Below are positions 23,952-32,600 of a stretch of DNA of 64,000 nt, in pieces. This DNA comes from Hymenobacter nitidus (GTDB taxonomy: Bacteria > Bacteroidota > Bacteroidia > Cytophagales > Hymenobacteraceae). The stretch lies in the NCBI RefSeq assembly GCF_020447315.1, contig NZ_JAJADQ010000004.1, positions 124,001-188,000 on the forward strand, in the 5' to 3' direction. The notes below the pieces were generated by a model. That model was not told where the DNA came from. It saw only the letters and a program-made list of their open reading frames with translations, and did no database searches. The position numbers and the translations under genes were made by a program. Positions within the stretch are counted from its first letter, which is position 1. Each line of letters opens with the position of its first letter.

Positions 23952-24932
23952 ATGGCACGTAAAGATCTGCTCGACATCGCATCCCTTCACCGTGAGGAAA
24001 TCGAGTTTTTGCTCGACCAATCCACGTCCTTCAAAAAACTCTTCACCCAGTCGGTGAAGAAAATCCCGGCCCTCGATGGCAAGTCCGTACTGATGCTGTT
24101 CTACGAGGCCAGCACCCGCACCCACTCCTCCTTCGAGGTTGCGGCCAAACGCCTTTCGGCGGAGGTGACGAACTTCAACATCGACCATTCCTCCATCACC
24201 AAGGGTGAGTCGGTGCGCGAGACTATCGAGACGCTCCAGGCCATGCGCACTGACTACATCGTTGTCCGCCACGGCCACTCCGGCCTGCCCGGCATGATTG
24301 CCCGCCAAACTACGGCGGCAGTTATTAATGCCGGCGATGGCGCGCACGAGCACCCGACCCAGGCCCTGCTGGACGCCTTCACTATCCGGGAGAAATTCCC
24401 TGACCCCCGGGGCAAAAAAGTCCTCATCATCGGCGATATTCTCCACTCTCGCGTGGCGCGCTCCACCAGCACCCTGCTGCAAAAGCTGGGTGTGGAGGTG
24501 GCGTATCTGGGCCCCGGCTCACTGGTACCCAAGTATATTCCGGAAAGCATCCGCCGCTTCACCGACTACGAAGCAGCTATGGCCTGGTCGCCCGATGTGG
24601 TGTATCTGCTGCGCGTGCAGATGGAGCGTCAGGACGTGCAGTTTTTTCCCAACGTCCGGGAATACCACCGGGTCTACGGCATTACCAACGCCCGGCTGGC
24701 GGAAATCCGTGACCGGGGCCTCTACATCATGCACCCCGGCCCCGTGAATCGGGGAGTCGAGCTGTGCGACGCCGTTATGGATTACGAACGCAGCCTGATT
24801 ACCAACCAGGTCGAAAATGGCATCTCCATCCGCATGGCCGTGCTCGACTGGCTCACGCCGGGCGGGGAATTCCCGAAGCAGGAATCGTATGTCGCACGGC
24901 AGCGGGCCAGCTCACCGGTGATTATGCCCTAA
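23952..24932 (+). CDS. pyrB: Aspartate carbamoyltransferase
   Basis: Catalyses carbamoyl phosphate plus L-aspartate to N-carbamoyl-L-aspartate, the committed step of pyrimidine synthesis. The carbamoyl phosphate-binding motif STRTHSSFE is at about residues 54-62, with KGESVRET, HPTQALLD and the aspartate-loop region RVQMERQ further on. The 326 residues fit the catalytic subunit, with no regulatory-domain fusion and no adjacent pyrI. It leads a unit with pyrC, 95 bases downstream. An RNA with its own terminator lies upstream, and pyrD remains upstream of that. Confidence 0.96.
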   Translation: MARKDLLDIASLHREEIEFLLDQSTSFKKLFTQSVKKIPALDGKSVLMLFYEASTRTHSSFEVAAKRLSAEVTNFNIDHSSITKGESVRETIETLQAMRTDYIVVRHGHSGLPGMIARQTTAAVINAGDGAHEHPTQALLDAFTIREKFPDPRGKKVLIIGDILHSRVARSTSTLLQKLGVEVAYLGPGSLVPKYIPESIRRFTDYEAAMAWSPDVVYLLRVQMERQDVQFFPNVREYHRVYGITNARLAEIRDRGLYIMHPGPVNRGVELCDAVMDYERSLITNQVENGISIRMAVLDWLTPGGEFPKQESYVARQRASSPVIMP

Positions 24933-25027
24933 ATGCCCAACGCGGCGGCTGGTTCCGCCCATGTATCTTCATCTTCAACAGCCCGAATACCCACCATCCC
25001 TTGCCGGTTTACAGCACTTCTTCCTCC

Positions 25028-26305
25028 ATGCTCCTTCTTCGAAACGCCCGCATCGCCTCCGAAAATTCCCCCGTACTTCTTGAAGGCGATGTCCTGATTG
25101 TCGAAGGAAAAATTCAGAACATCGGCAGCAACCTGACCATTCCCGAGGGTACCCGCGTCATCGACGCGCGCGGCCGGGTTCTGATGCCAGCCATGTTTGA
25201 TGCCCACGTCCATTTCCGCGCCCCCGGGTTTGAGAACAAGGAAACCATCACCACGGGGAGCGAAGCGGCCATCAACGGCGGCATTACCGGCGTGGTCATG
25301 ATGCCCAACACCCGCCCGGCCCTCGACTCGGCAACGGCCATTGCCACCGTGCTGGAAAATGCCACGCACCGGTCCCGCATTCCGGTGTATACCTCCGGCT
25401 GCGTCACCAAGAACCGCGAGGGCAAGGAGCTGGCGGAAATCGAGGGTATGCGCACGCTCGGGGTGAAAATGCTCACCGACGATGGGGATACCACCAGCGA
25501 CCCGGCCGTGCTGCTGCGGGCCATGCAGTACGCCACCGAGTTCGGGATGTTCTTCGCCAGCCACTGTGAGGTGCCGGAGCTGGCCGGGCCACGCGCCCTG
25601 AACGAAGGGGTGATGAGCTACCGGCTCGGCATCAAGGGCTCGCCGGCCTGCGCCGAGGAAATCATCATCGACCGCGACATTCGTTTGGCCCGGGCAGCGG
25701 GCGCACACGTGCACATCCAGCACGTTTCCAGCAAGCTTGGCATGGAAACCATCCGCTGGTGGAAGTCCCGCGGCGACGTGAAGGTGACGGCCGAAGTGGC
25801 CCCGCACCATCTGCTGTTTACCGACGAGCACATCGGCGACTACGACACGAACTACAAGATGAACCCGCCGCTGCGCACCCAGGCCGATTGTGATGCCCTG
25901 CTCGAGGGGCTCAAAGAAGGCGTATTCGACCTCATTGCCACCGACCACGCGCCGCACACGCCGTTCGAAAAAGCCCAGGATTTCATCAGTGCGCCCAACG
26001 GCATTACTGGCCTGGATACGGCCCTGGTGTCGCTGTATCACTTCTTCGTGGAGCCCGAAAAATTCGGCTGGGACCTGGTGGTGAAGCGCTACTCGGCGGA
26101 GCCCCGCCGCCTGATGGGCCTGCCGGTACCCACCATTGAAGTGGGCCAGGAAGCAAACTGCGTCTTGTTCGATACCGGAGCAGAAACGACCTTCACGCGG
26201 GAATTCATGAAATCCAAGTCCCAGAACACGCCCTTCATCGACCAGACGCTGAAAGGCCGGGTAGACCTGGTGGTTTTAGGCACCGAAATCCTGCTGGAGC
26301 GCTAA
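25028..26305 (+). CDS. pyrC: Dihydroorotase
   Basis: Cyclises N-carbamoyl-L-aspartate to dihydroorotate. It is an amidohydrolase-fold enzyme of 425 residues, of the longer dihydroorotase type common in Bacteroidota. Metal and substrate motifs seen: DAHVHFRAPG (HxH), VMMPNTRPALD, a histidine in ASHCEVPE, another in VHIQHVSSK and the catalytic aspartate in TDHAPHT. I chose the ATG at 25028 (MLLLRNARIAS), since the preceding open codons would overlap the end of pyrB in a different frame. It is co-directional with pyrB and probably co-transcribed. Confidence 0.95.
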   Translation: MLLLRNARIASENSPVLLEGDVLIVEGKIQNIGSNLTIPEGTRVIDARGRVLMPAMFDAHVHFRAPGFENKETITTGSEAAINGGITGVVMMPNTRPALDSATAIATVLENATHRSRIPVYTSGCVTKNREGKELAEIEGMRTLGVKMLTDDGDTTSDPAVLLRAMQYATEFGMFFASHCEVPELAGPRALNEGVMSYRLGIKGSPACAEEIIIDRDIRLARAAGAHVHIQHVSSKLGMETIRWWKSRGDVKVTAEVAPHHLLFTDEHIGDYDTNYKMNPPLRTQADCDALLEGLKEGVFDLIATDHAPHTPFEKAQDFISAPNGITGLDTALVSLYHFFVEPEKFGWDLVVKRYSAEPRRLMGLPVPTIEVGQEANCVLFDTGAETTFTREFMKSKSQNTPFIDQTLKGRVDLVVLGTEILLER

Positions 26306-26330
26306 CCATTCGAGCCTAGCTGAAAAAGGC

Positions 26331-26718
26331 CGTCATGCTGAGCGAAGTCGAAGCATCTCTACCGCTTCGTTGCTTACATTCAGATGGCATTGTTGTGTCC
26401 TCAAAATCACTGCCTAAATGCGCCATTCAGATTTGCCCGAACGTTGGAAAACCAAGCTACAAGATTACCTAACTGCAAAAGGGAGCAATCGTGAAACGCT
26501 CAGTGCTTCTGACTTCCTGGCTGAGAGTATTGTGCACATTGAGTTCGAGGATGACTCAAAGATTGAGTTCAGATATGCCTTCGCCATTAAGGCGCCTGAG
26601 TTAAAGGAAATAGCTGTTTTTACTGAGCATTGTGGCTACCATCTGTTCCAATTGCATGACGGTATGACCATAAAAACAACCCAGCAGTAAAGATGCTTCG
26701 GCTTCGTTCAGCATGACG
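26331..26718. repeat. Inverted-repeat element enclosing a small gene
   Basis: The left end (26331-26358) starts CGTCATGCTGAGCGAAG; the right end (26691-26718) is its reverse complement with 26 of 28 positions matching. The ends have the same type as the elements at 2187 and 18480. Between them lies a complete 90-codon gene that ends just as the right arm begins. There is no transposase. It separates pyrC from purE. Confidence 0.82.
26418..26690 (+). CDS. 90-aa hypothetical protein inside an inverted-repeat element
   Basis: An intact small gene whose TAA stop abuts the right inverted arm of the element. The protein is acidic and soluble: a helical start (LPERWKTKLQDYLTAKG), then beta-like DFLAESIVHIEFEDDSKIEF, then a C-terminal section ending HCGYHLFQLHDGMTI. 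No signal peptide or membrane helix. The codons are clearly more AT-rich than those of the flanking pyrC and purE genes. The family is not recognised; size and build would be compatible with an immunity or regulatory protein, but that is speculation. Confidence 0.65.
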   Translation: MRHSDLPERWKTKLQDYLTAKGSNRETLSASDFLAESIVHIEFEDDSKIEFRYAFAIKAPELKEIAVFTEHCGYHLFQLHDGMTIKTTQQ

Positions 26719-26732
26719 ACCAAATAATTTCG

Positions 26733-27245
26733 ATGAATACACCTTCCTCCCCCAATACCCCCAAACCTCTCATCGGCGTGGTGATGGGCTCCAGCAGCGA
26801 CTGGGACACCATGCAGCATGCCGTGCAGATTCTCACCCAGTTTGGCGTGGCCCACGAAGCGCGCGTGGTGTCGGCTCACCGCATGCCCGACGACTTGTTT
26901 GCCTACGCCGAACAGGCCGGCCCGCGCGGCTTGCAGGCCATTATTGCCGGTGCGGGTGGTGCCGCCCACCTGCCAGGCATGCTGGCCGCCAAAACCACAG
27001 TGCCCGTGCTGGGCGTGCCGGTGGCCAGTCGCCATCTGCAGGGCGTGGACTCATTGCACAGCATCGTGCAGATGCCTAAAGGGATACCCGTGGCCACGTT
27101 TGCTATAGGTACTGCCGGGGCGGCTAATGCGGCCTTGTTTGCCGTCAGCCTGTTGGCCCTGCATGATGCTGACCTAGCGACCAAGCTGCAGGCGTTTCGC
27201 GCCGAGCAAACCGAAGCCGCTCGCGCCATGACGCTGCCGGTATGA
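26733..27245 (+). CDS. purE: N5-carboxyaminoimidazole ribonucleotide mutase
   Basis: Class I PurE, converting N5-CAIR to CAIR in purine synthesis, normally an octamer. Visible motifs: [10 protein letters not shown] (phosphate binding), [11 protein letters not shown] (catalytic histidine) and [14 protein letters not shown]. The wording of the second half ([20 protein letters not shown], then [20 protein letters not shown]) is what one sees in Betaproteobacteria; Bacteroidota PurE usually has VSAHRTP and a different substrate loop. Its stop overlaps the purK start as ATGA, so the two genes are coupled. The pair is a probable transferred unit. Confidence 0.95.
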   Translation: MNTPSSPNTPKPLIGVVMGSSSDWDTMQHAVQILTQFGVAHEARVVSAHRMPDDLFAYAEQAGPRGLQAIIAGAGGAAHLPGMLAAKTTVPVLGVPVASRHLQGVDSLHSIVQMPKGIPVATFAIGTAGAANAALFAVSLLALHDADLATKLQAFRAEQTEAARAMTLPV

Positions 27246-28492
27246 GTGCCGATCATGAATCTGCAGCCATGACCCCGGTTTACCCGGGTAGTGTGGACGC
27301 CGCAGGCCAGCGGGCCACCCTAGGGGTGCTAGGAGGCGGCCAGCTGGGCCGGATGTTTGTGCATGCCGCCCAGCGCCTGGGGTACTTCACCGCCGTGCTC
27401 GAGCCCGACGCGCAAAGCCCGGCCGGATTGGTGAGTCACCACCATATCCAGACCGGGTACGACGACCCGGCCGGGCTGACGCAACTGGCTCACCTGTGCC
27501 AGGCCATCACCACTGAGTTTGAAAACGTACCAGCTCAGGCCCTGCAAACGCTGGCGCAGTCCCGGCCCGTGGCGCCAAGTGCGGCGGTAGTAGGCATTGC
27601 CCAAAACCGCATCGAGGAAAAAGCCCACTTCGCCGCCTGCGCTGCTGTGTCGGGGGTGAGCTGCGCGCCTTACGCGGTGATTGAAACGCCGGCCCAATTG
27701 CAGGCTGTACAGACCGACCGGGCCGATTTGCTGCCCGGCATCCTGAAGACCGCGCGCATGGGCTATGACGGCAAGGGGCAGGTCCGCGTTAAGACCGCCG
27801 ATGAGCTGGCCGCTGCCTGGGCAGAGTTGGGTGGGGTGGCCTGCGTACTGGAAAAGATGCTGCCGCTCACGGCCGAGTGTTCGGTGCTGGTGGCCCGCGG
27901 CTGGGACGGGCAAGTCGTCAGTTTCGCCCCGCAGCGTAACGTGCACGTCGACGGCATTTTGGCCGTGACTCATGGCTACGAAGGAAACATGCCGCCCGCC
28001 CTGGCAACCAAGGCCCGCAACGCTGCTGTTTCCATTGCACATCACCTGGGCTATGTCGGGGTGCTGTGCGTCGAGTTTTTTGTGGTGGACAATGGCAGCG
28101 AGTACGGCGGATTGGTGGTCAACGAGATGGCCCCGCGCCCGCACAACAGCGGCCACTACACCCTGGATGCCTGTGATGTGTCGCAGTTTGACCTACAGGT
28201 CCATGCCATGGCTGGCTTGCCCTTGCCGCAGCCGCGCCAGCATTCCCCGGCTATCATGCTCAACCTGCTGGGTGAGGTGTGGTTCGATGGCAGCGGACAA
28301 CTGCAGGAGCCGGACTGGCACTCGGTATTGAGCCTGCCAGGCACGCACCTGCATCTGTACGGTAAGGCACAGGCGCGCGCTGGCCGCAAGATGGGCCATC
28401 TGACCGTCACTGGCACGGATGTCGACAGTGTCAAAGCCGTGGCCCGGCGCGCCGCTGGTTTGCTCGGCTTGCCGGGGCTGGATGCCATTTAG
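27242..28492 (+). CDS. purK: N5-carboxyaminoimidazole ribonucleotide synthase
   Basis: An ATP-grasp ligase that makes N5-CAIR from AIR, bicarbonate and ATP, feeding PurE. The nucleotide region [20 protein letters not shown] begins the PurK fold; [24 protein letters not shown] (ATP-grasp lysine and glycine loop), FFVVDNGS and [19 protein letters not shown] follow. The start overlaps the purE stop; ATG 27269 is a possible alternative. The 416 residues include a proteobacterial-type style ([48 protein letters not shown]) very like Burkholderiales enzymes. No purine gene other than purE is nearby. Confidence 0.94.
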   Translation: MSADHESAAMTPVYPGSVDAAGQRATLGVLGGGQLGRMFVHAAQRLGYFTAVLEPDAQSPAGLVSHHHIQTGYDDPAGLTQLAHLCQAITTEFENVPAQALQTLAQSRPVAPSAAVVGIAQNRIEEKAHFAACAAVSGVSCAPYAVIETPAQLQAVQTDRADLLPGILKTARMGYDGKGQVRVKTADELAAAWAELGGVACVLEKMLPLTAECSVLVARGWDGQVVSFAPQRNVHVDGILAVTHGYEGNMPPALATKARNAAVSIAHHLGYVGVLCVEFFVVDNGSEYGGLVVNEMAPRPHNSGHYTLDACDVSQFDLQVHAMAGLPLPQPRQHSPAIMLNLLGEVWFDGSGQLQEPDWHSVLSLPGTHLHLYGKAQARAGRKMGHLTVTGTDVDSVKAVARRAAGLLGLPGLDAI

Positions 28493-28585
28493 ATGCGGTC
28501 TTCAACTGGCCCAGGTATTGGTCATAGGCCTGGAGCGGCTAGTATCGTTGCCCAGAAGCCTTGCTAAGGTCCGGGAAGGGAAAGT

Positions 28586-28745
28586 TAGCGGACCTTGCCA
28601 GCAAGTAATAGATTGCGGGAGCTATTCTCCTCACTATCTCTGGGCAAGTTGTTCCCGGCACTGGAACACTTTTGCCTCGTGCAGCTGCAGTACCAGCCTG
28701 TCCGCATTGTTCCCGAACAGCACGCTTATCTCAGCCCGCCCAGGT
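28586..28745 (+). other. Possible remnant of an unidentified coding region
   Basis: After purK a frame without start reads ELFSSLSLGKLFPALEHF, continues to YQPVRIVPEQHAYLSPPR and ends in TGA at about 28745. The wording is protein-like, but the frame is closed upstream by a stop and I recognise no family. It fills most of the 266-base gap before the NHL gene. Confidence 0.25.
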
Positions 28746-28758
28746 GATGCCCTGATGT

Positions 28759-29841
28759 CTACTGCACGCAGCGCAGCAGCTGATTCTTCGTATCCGTCAC
28801 ATAGAGCGTCTGCGCGTGGGGATGAAGCGCGACACCAAAAGGAAATTCAAAGCGTGCTTCGCTTCCAGCACCATCCTGGCTTCCCCAGCTCTTGGCCCTG
28901 CCCGTGAGGGTCGTGACTTGTCCATTCGGCAGCAGCAGGCGTATGGTGGAGTTTACATTATCGGCCACATACAACCAGCCCCGCGCATTCACGGCAATAC
29001 CATTGGGCCAGTCGAAACGGGCGGCCGTGCCCTGGCCATCGGCACTACCGGATTTGCCGGCAGCTCCTGCAATGGTACGCACCATGCCGTCGGACTCAAT
29101 CTTTCGGATCGTGTGATTGCCATTATCCACGATATACAGGGTACCGGAAGCGTTGGTAGCCAAGCCGGAGGGGTGAAAAAAGCGCGCATTTGCCCCAGTG
29201 CCATCCGCAGCGCCTTTGCGCCCGGGCATGCCCGCCACTGTCCGAATCACCCCCGTAGTGGTCAACTGGCGAATCGTATGGCTTTCCGTGTCGGCAATAT
29301 ACACTGTCCCGTCCGGTGCTGCGGTGATGCCTTGAGGAAAGTTGAAGCGAGCCTTACTGGCCTCGCCATCCGTAGTCCCTTTTTCGCCCGGCCTGCCCGC
29401 CATCGTTATGACCAGACCCGCTGGCGTTACTTTGCGGATGGTGTGGTTCTGCGTGTCGGCAACATACAGGTTTCCCGCGGCATCCAAGGCTAGCCCGACG
29501 GGATGATGGAAGCGCGCAAGTTCCCGCAGCCCATCTTGCCGGCCAGGCTGTCCGGCCATTCCCGCCAGGGTTGTGACAACCCCCTCCGGACTGATCTGTC
29601 GAATGGTGTGATTGTTACAATCGGCTACGTACACCGTTCCATCCGGGGCGACGGCAATTCCCATTGGCCGATTAAAGCGGGCGCTGGATGTTTGCCCATC
29701 CATACTACCTGCCTGCTTGATGGCGCCCGCTATAGTTGTTGTGGAGCAGGAATCTATGCTTGCGGGCGGCCGCTGCTGCCCGTATCCCAGGTGAAACAAT
29801 AGCAAGAAAGGGAGTAAGGATAATAGCCACCGGAATCTCAT
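28759..29841 (-). CDS. Secreted NHL-repeat protein (six-bladed propeller)
   Basis: A 360-residue exported protein with a signal peptide from ATG 29841 (MRFRWLLSLLPFLLLFH...GYGQ). It has six NHL-type repeats of about 55 residues, each with a phrase like 'F..P.GIAVA.DGTVYVAD...HTIR' and 'TLAG..G..G..DG', so it should form a closed six-bladed beta-propeller. There is no catalytic domain and no T9SS tail. Such proteins are common in Bacteroidota and may bind ligands or partners; no specific role can be deduced. It is alone, converging on purK. Confidence 0.87.
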   Translation of the reverse strand: MRFRWLLSLLPFLLLFHLGYGQQRPPASIDSCSTTTIAGAIKQAGSMDGQTSSARFNRPMGIAVAPDGTVYVADCNNHTIRQISPEGVVTTLAGMAGQPGRQDGLRELARFHHPVGLALDAAGNLYVADTQNHTIRKVTPAGLVITMAGRPGEKGTTDGEASKARFNFPQGITAAPDGTVYIADTESHTIRQLTTTGVIRTVAGMPGRKGAADGTGANARFFHPSGLATNASGTLYIVDNGNHTIRKIESDGMVRTIAGAAGKSGSADGQGTAARFDWPNGIAVNARGWLYVADNVNSTIRLLLPNGQVTTLTGRAKSWGSQDGAGSEARFEFPFGVALHPHAQTLYVTDTKNQLLRCVQ

Positions 29842-30063
29842 TCTTGAGGGAAAAGCAGGGGTGTCTTGCATGCAGAAGAATTACGGGTAAGGACATCCAG
29901 TTCTATAATTAGCTATAGTGCTCTTGATTCAGTTCATGCCACGATTTTACAGGACAGTTCAACAACTGTGACACCAGTAGAAGTAGGGAGCTACCCGCAC
30001 GGTTGCGTCGGTTGCGCCAAGTTGCATGCACAGGCACAAGATTACGCGAAGGGCCAGATTTTC

Positions 30064-30777
30064 CTACTCTCTTCCAGAGCGGTTGAACCGGTATTTCAAC
30101 CAGACTACATCGTTATCCAGCTGCTGCACCTCGGTTAAGCGCAGCCGCGTTGCCGGGCCTTTGGCTAGGTACTCGCTTACTTCAAAGGTGGTCGGCGACG
30201 CAGGTGTACCGTCGGCAATGGGCAGCAGCAACAGGCTCAGCTCATCAATGAGGCCGGCGTTGAGCAAGGAGCCGTTCAGGTGGCCGCCGCCTTCCAGCAT
30301 CAGCGTGTCGATGGGAAACAGCTCGGCCAACTGGTGCAGAACTGACGCGAAATCGACCTCCGTCTTGCCGGCAAACAAGTAGGAAATGTGCTTCTGCTGC
30401 AGGTAATACAGGTAATTGTCGCTGACCTGCTCAGTCAGCACTTCAATCAGATGGTCGCCGTGCGTGGTATTGCTCTCCCAGCCCAGCTTGCCGTGGGCAT
30501 CGACGGCAATGGCGAAGGAGGTAGCATTCTTATCCCCGATAAACGGCTCACGGGCTATCGGGTGCGGGGCCTCGCGCAGCTCCGGCTGCACGCCGCCCGA
30601 GAAGTCGCGCTCCATGGTTATGCGTCCGCACATCCAGGCCTGGCTGGTGAAGGTGACGTGGTACTTCTCAAAATAGCCGGCAAAGGTGCTGGTCAGTTCC
30701 TCATCCTGCCAGTTGGCCGAGAGGATTTTGCCGTCCACGGAGGACATCATGTGGCAGATAACATAGGGTCGTTTCAT
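30064..30777 (-). CDS. RibD C-terminal-domain reductase (dihydrofolate-reductase-like)
   Basis: A 237-residue NAD(P)H-dependent reductase of the RibD/dihydrofolate-reductase fold. It begins RPYVICHMMSSVDGKI, the standard opening of stand-alone RibD_C proteins, and carries the cofactor-loop-like MLEGGGHLNGSLLNAGLIDEL near residue 165. It lacks the deaminase domain of full RibD, so its job may be in riboflavin-like or an unrelated reduction. The start ATG at 30777 is unambiguous. Neighbours give no clue. Confidence 0.85.
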   Translation of the reverse strand: MKRPYVICHMMSSVDGKILSANWQDEELTSTFAGYFEKYHVTFTSQAWMCGRITMERDFSGGVQPELREAPHPIAREPFIGDKNATSFAIAVDAHGKLGWESNTTHGDHLIEVLTEQVSDNYLYYLQQKHISYLFAGKTEVDFASVLHQLAELFPIDTLMLEGGGHLNGSLLNAGLIDELSLLLLPIADGTPASPTTFEVSEYLAKGPATRLRLTEVQQLDNDVVWLKYRFNRSGRE

Positions 30778-30929
30778 AAGCAGCCTATACGGCCCCGGTG
30801 GGCAGAGGGTAGCAGCCTACTTGTACAACACAACGGCCACGCAGCAGACAGCCTCCCCCAAAGCCTGAGCGTATTCCCTGGGATAGAGAAAGCAGAAGCG
30901 GACAATATTAACGGCAGGGAAAGGACCGG

Positions 30930-31060
30930 GAGTTGACGGATCCTACCGGCCCGTGCCGCTGGCCAGATACCCCACCGCTGGCCTGGCTCCCGGCTGGTAT
31001 GTGTTGCGGCTCAGTGGCGATACACACCGTCGCGCCGCTCGTTTTTTGCCCGCAGTAGCC
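30930..31060 (+). pseudogene. Remnant resembling a T9SS C-terminal sorting domain
   Basis: Within the 374-base gap between the reductase and efflux genes, a startless frame reads YRPVPLARYPTAGLAPGWYV, then LRLSGDTHRRAARF, then LPAV. This is the pattern of the last 30-40 residues of type IX secretion cargo ('..GLAPGxYVLRLSG...RF..'). No signal peptide or body precedes it, so it looks like the tail of a lost gene. The rest of the gap showed nothing. Confidence 0.4.
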
Positions 31061-31151
31061 CTACGGCTTCATTCGTTTCCGCCGCTTTCTGCTGCAACGC
31101 AATACAAGGGAGAAGTGGTGCGGCAACCAGGCTGTCGGCAAAGATCCGTCG

Positions 31152-32600
31152 CTAATACCACCCGCCTCCCAGGGCCCGGTACACATTCACCGTGGCCTGC
31201 AGCTGCTGCATCTTGGTTTCAAGCAGGTCGAACTTCGCCTCTAACGCGTCGCGCTGGGTGAACAGCACCTCCGTGTATTCAGCCCGGGCGGCGCGGAACA
31301 GGCTGTTCGAGATGTCAATGGACTGATTCAGGGCGGCCACTTCCCGGGCTTTGGCCTCGTAGCTGCTGTTCAGGTTGTCGATGCTTGCGAGCTGGTTCGA
31401 AACCTCGGAATAGGCGTTGAGCACGGTCTTTTCGTAGCGAAACACTGCCTGGGTTTGCCCGGCGTTGGCGCTATAATAGGTGGCTTTGAGGCCGTTGCGG
31501 TTCAGCAGGGGCGCTGCCAGGTCGCCGCCCAGCGAATACAGCATGGATTGGGGCGTGGAAACCAGCAGGCCAGGCGTGAATGCGGCCAGGCCAGCCGCGG
31601 CGGAAAGACGCAGCGAGGGGTAGAAGCTGGCCCGGGCTACCTGCACGTCCAGCCTGGCGGCGGCCAGCTGCTGCTCGGCCTGGCGCACATCCGGGCGGTT
31701 GGCCAGCAGCTGGGTGGGCAAGCCAGCCGCGACAACCGCTGGCACTAGGTCGTTGAACGACGCGGCGTTGCGGGCCACCGGCTGGGGGTAGCGGCCGGCC
31801 AGGTAGTTCAGCCGGTTTTCCGTTTCGACGATGCGTTGCTGCAGCTTAAACTGCAGGGCGCGGGTGTGCTGCACCTGGGCCTCGAAGCGCTGCACGGCCA
31901 GCTCGGTGGTGCGGGCCGACTGCTTCTGCAAACGCACCAGCTCCAGCGCATTGGCCTGGATTTCAATATTCTGCCTGACGATCAGTAGCTGATTATCCAG
32001 CGCCAGCAGCTCGTAGTAGGAGTTGGCAATTTCGGCAATCAGGTTGGTCACCATGAAGCTCTTGCCCTCCACCGAGGCCAGGTACCGGCGGGCGGCGGCT
32101 TTCTTGGCGTTGCGCAGCTTGTGCCATATATCCACCTCCCAGGTGGCAAACGTGCCCAGCTGGAAGTTGGTGAGCGGGTCGGGCGTGTGCCGGTCCTCCT
32201 TGATGTCGACCTGTTCCTCGGTGGCGCCTTGCAGGGTGTAGCGGCCCACTTTTTCCACGTCGGCGCGGGCACCCAGGCCCACGAAGGGCCGGTACTCGCC
32301 GCTGCGGGCCCGGACTTCGTTGCGGGCAATTTCAATTTCCTGCAGCGTGATGTTTAGCTCCTGGTTGTTTTCCAGGGCCGTGCCAATGAGGGCCTGCAGG
32401 TCAGGGTCGGTGAAAAACTGCTGCCACGGCAGGCGTGCCGTGTTGGCGCTGTCGGCAGCCGTGGCGGCAGTGGCCGCCGGGTAGCGGGCCGGCGTGGTGC
32501 GGGTCTCGTTCTTGACCGCTAGCTCGGGCGTTTTGCACGCGCCCACGGCCAGGGCCAGGCTGATGGCGCTCAGGCATTGATAAAAACGTTTCTTAAGCAT
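31152..32600 (-). CDS. Outer-membrane efflux factor (TolC/NodT-like lipoprotein)
   Basis: The outer-membrane channel of an RND tripartite pump. The N-terminus is a lipoprotein signal (ISLALAVGACKTPE, cysteine at about 22), then the duplicated helical TolC domain with PLLNRNGLKATYYSANA and the signature 'LANRPDVRQAEQQL...A.FYPSLRLSA'. 482 residues is normal for this family. It overlaps the pump gene by 8 bases (32593-32600), so the two are translationally coupled. It is the last gene of the efflux operon. Confidence 0.92.
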   Translation of the reverse strand: MLKKRFYQCLSAISLALAVGACKTPELAVKNETRTTPARYPAATAATAADSANTARLPWQQFFTDPDLQALIGTALENNQELNITLQEIEIARNEVRARSGEYRPFVGLGARADVEKVGRYTLQGATEEQVDIKEDRHTPDPLTNFQLGTFATWEVDIWHKLRNAKKAAARRYLASVEGKSFMVTNLIAEIANSYYELLALDNQLLIVRQNIEIQANALELVRLQKQSARTTELAVQRFEAQVQHTRALQFKLQQRIVETENRLNYLAGRYPQPVARNAASFNDLVPAVVAAGLPTQLLANRPDVRQAEQQLAAARLDVQVARASFYPSLRLSAAAGLAAFTPGLLVSTPQSMLYSLGGDLAAPLLNRNGLKATYYSANAGQTQAVFRYEKTVLNAYSEVSNQLASIDNLNSSYEAKAREVAALNQSIDISNSLFRAARAEYTEVLFTQRDALEAKFDLLETKMQQLQATVNVYRALGGGWY

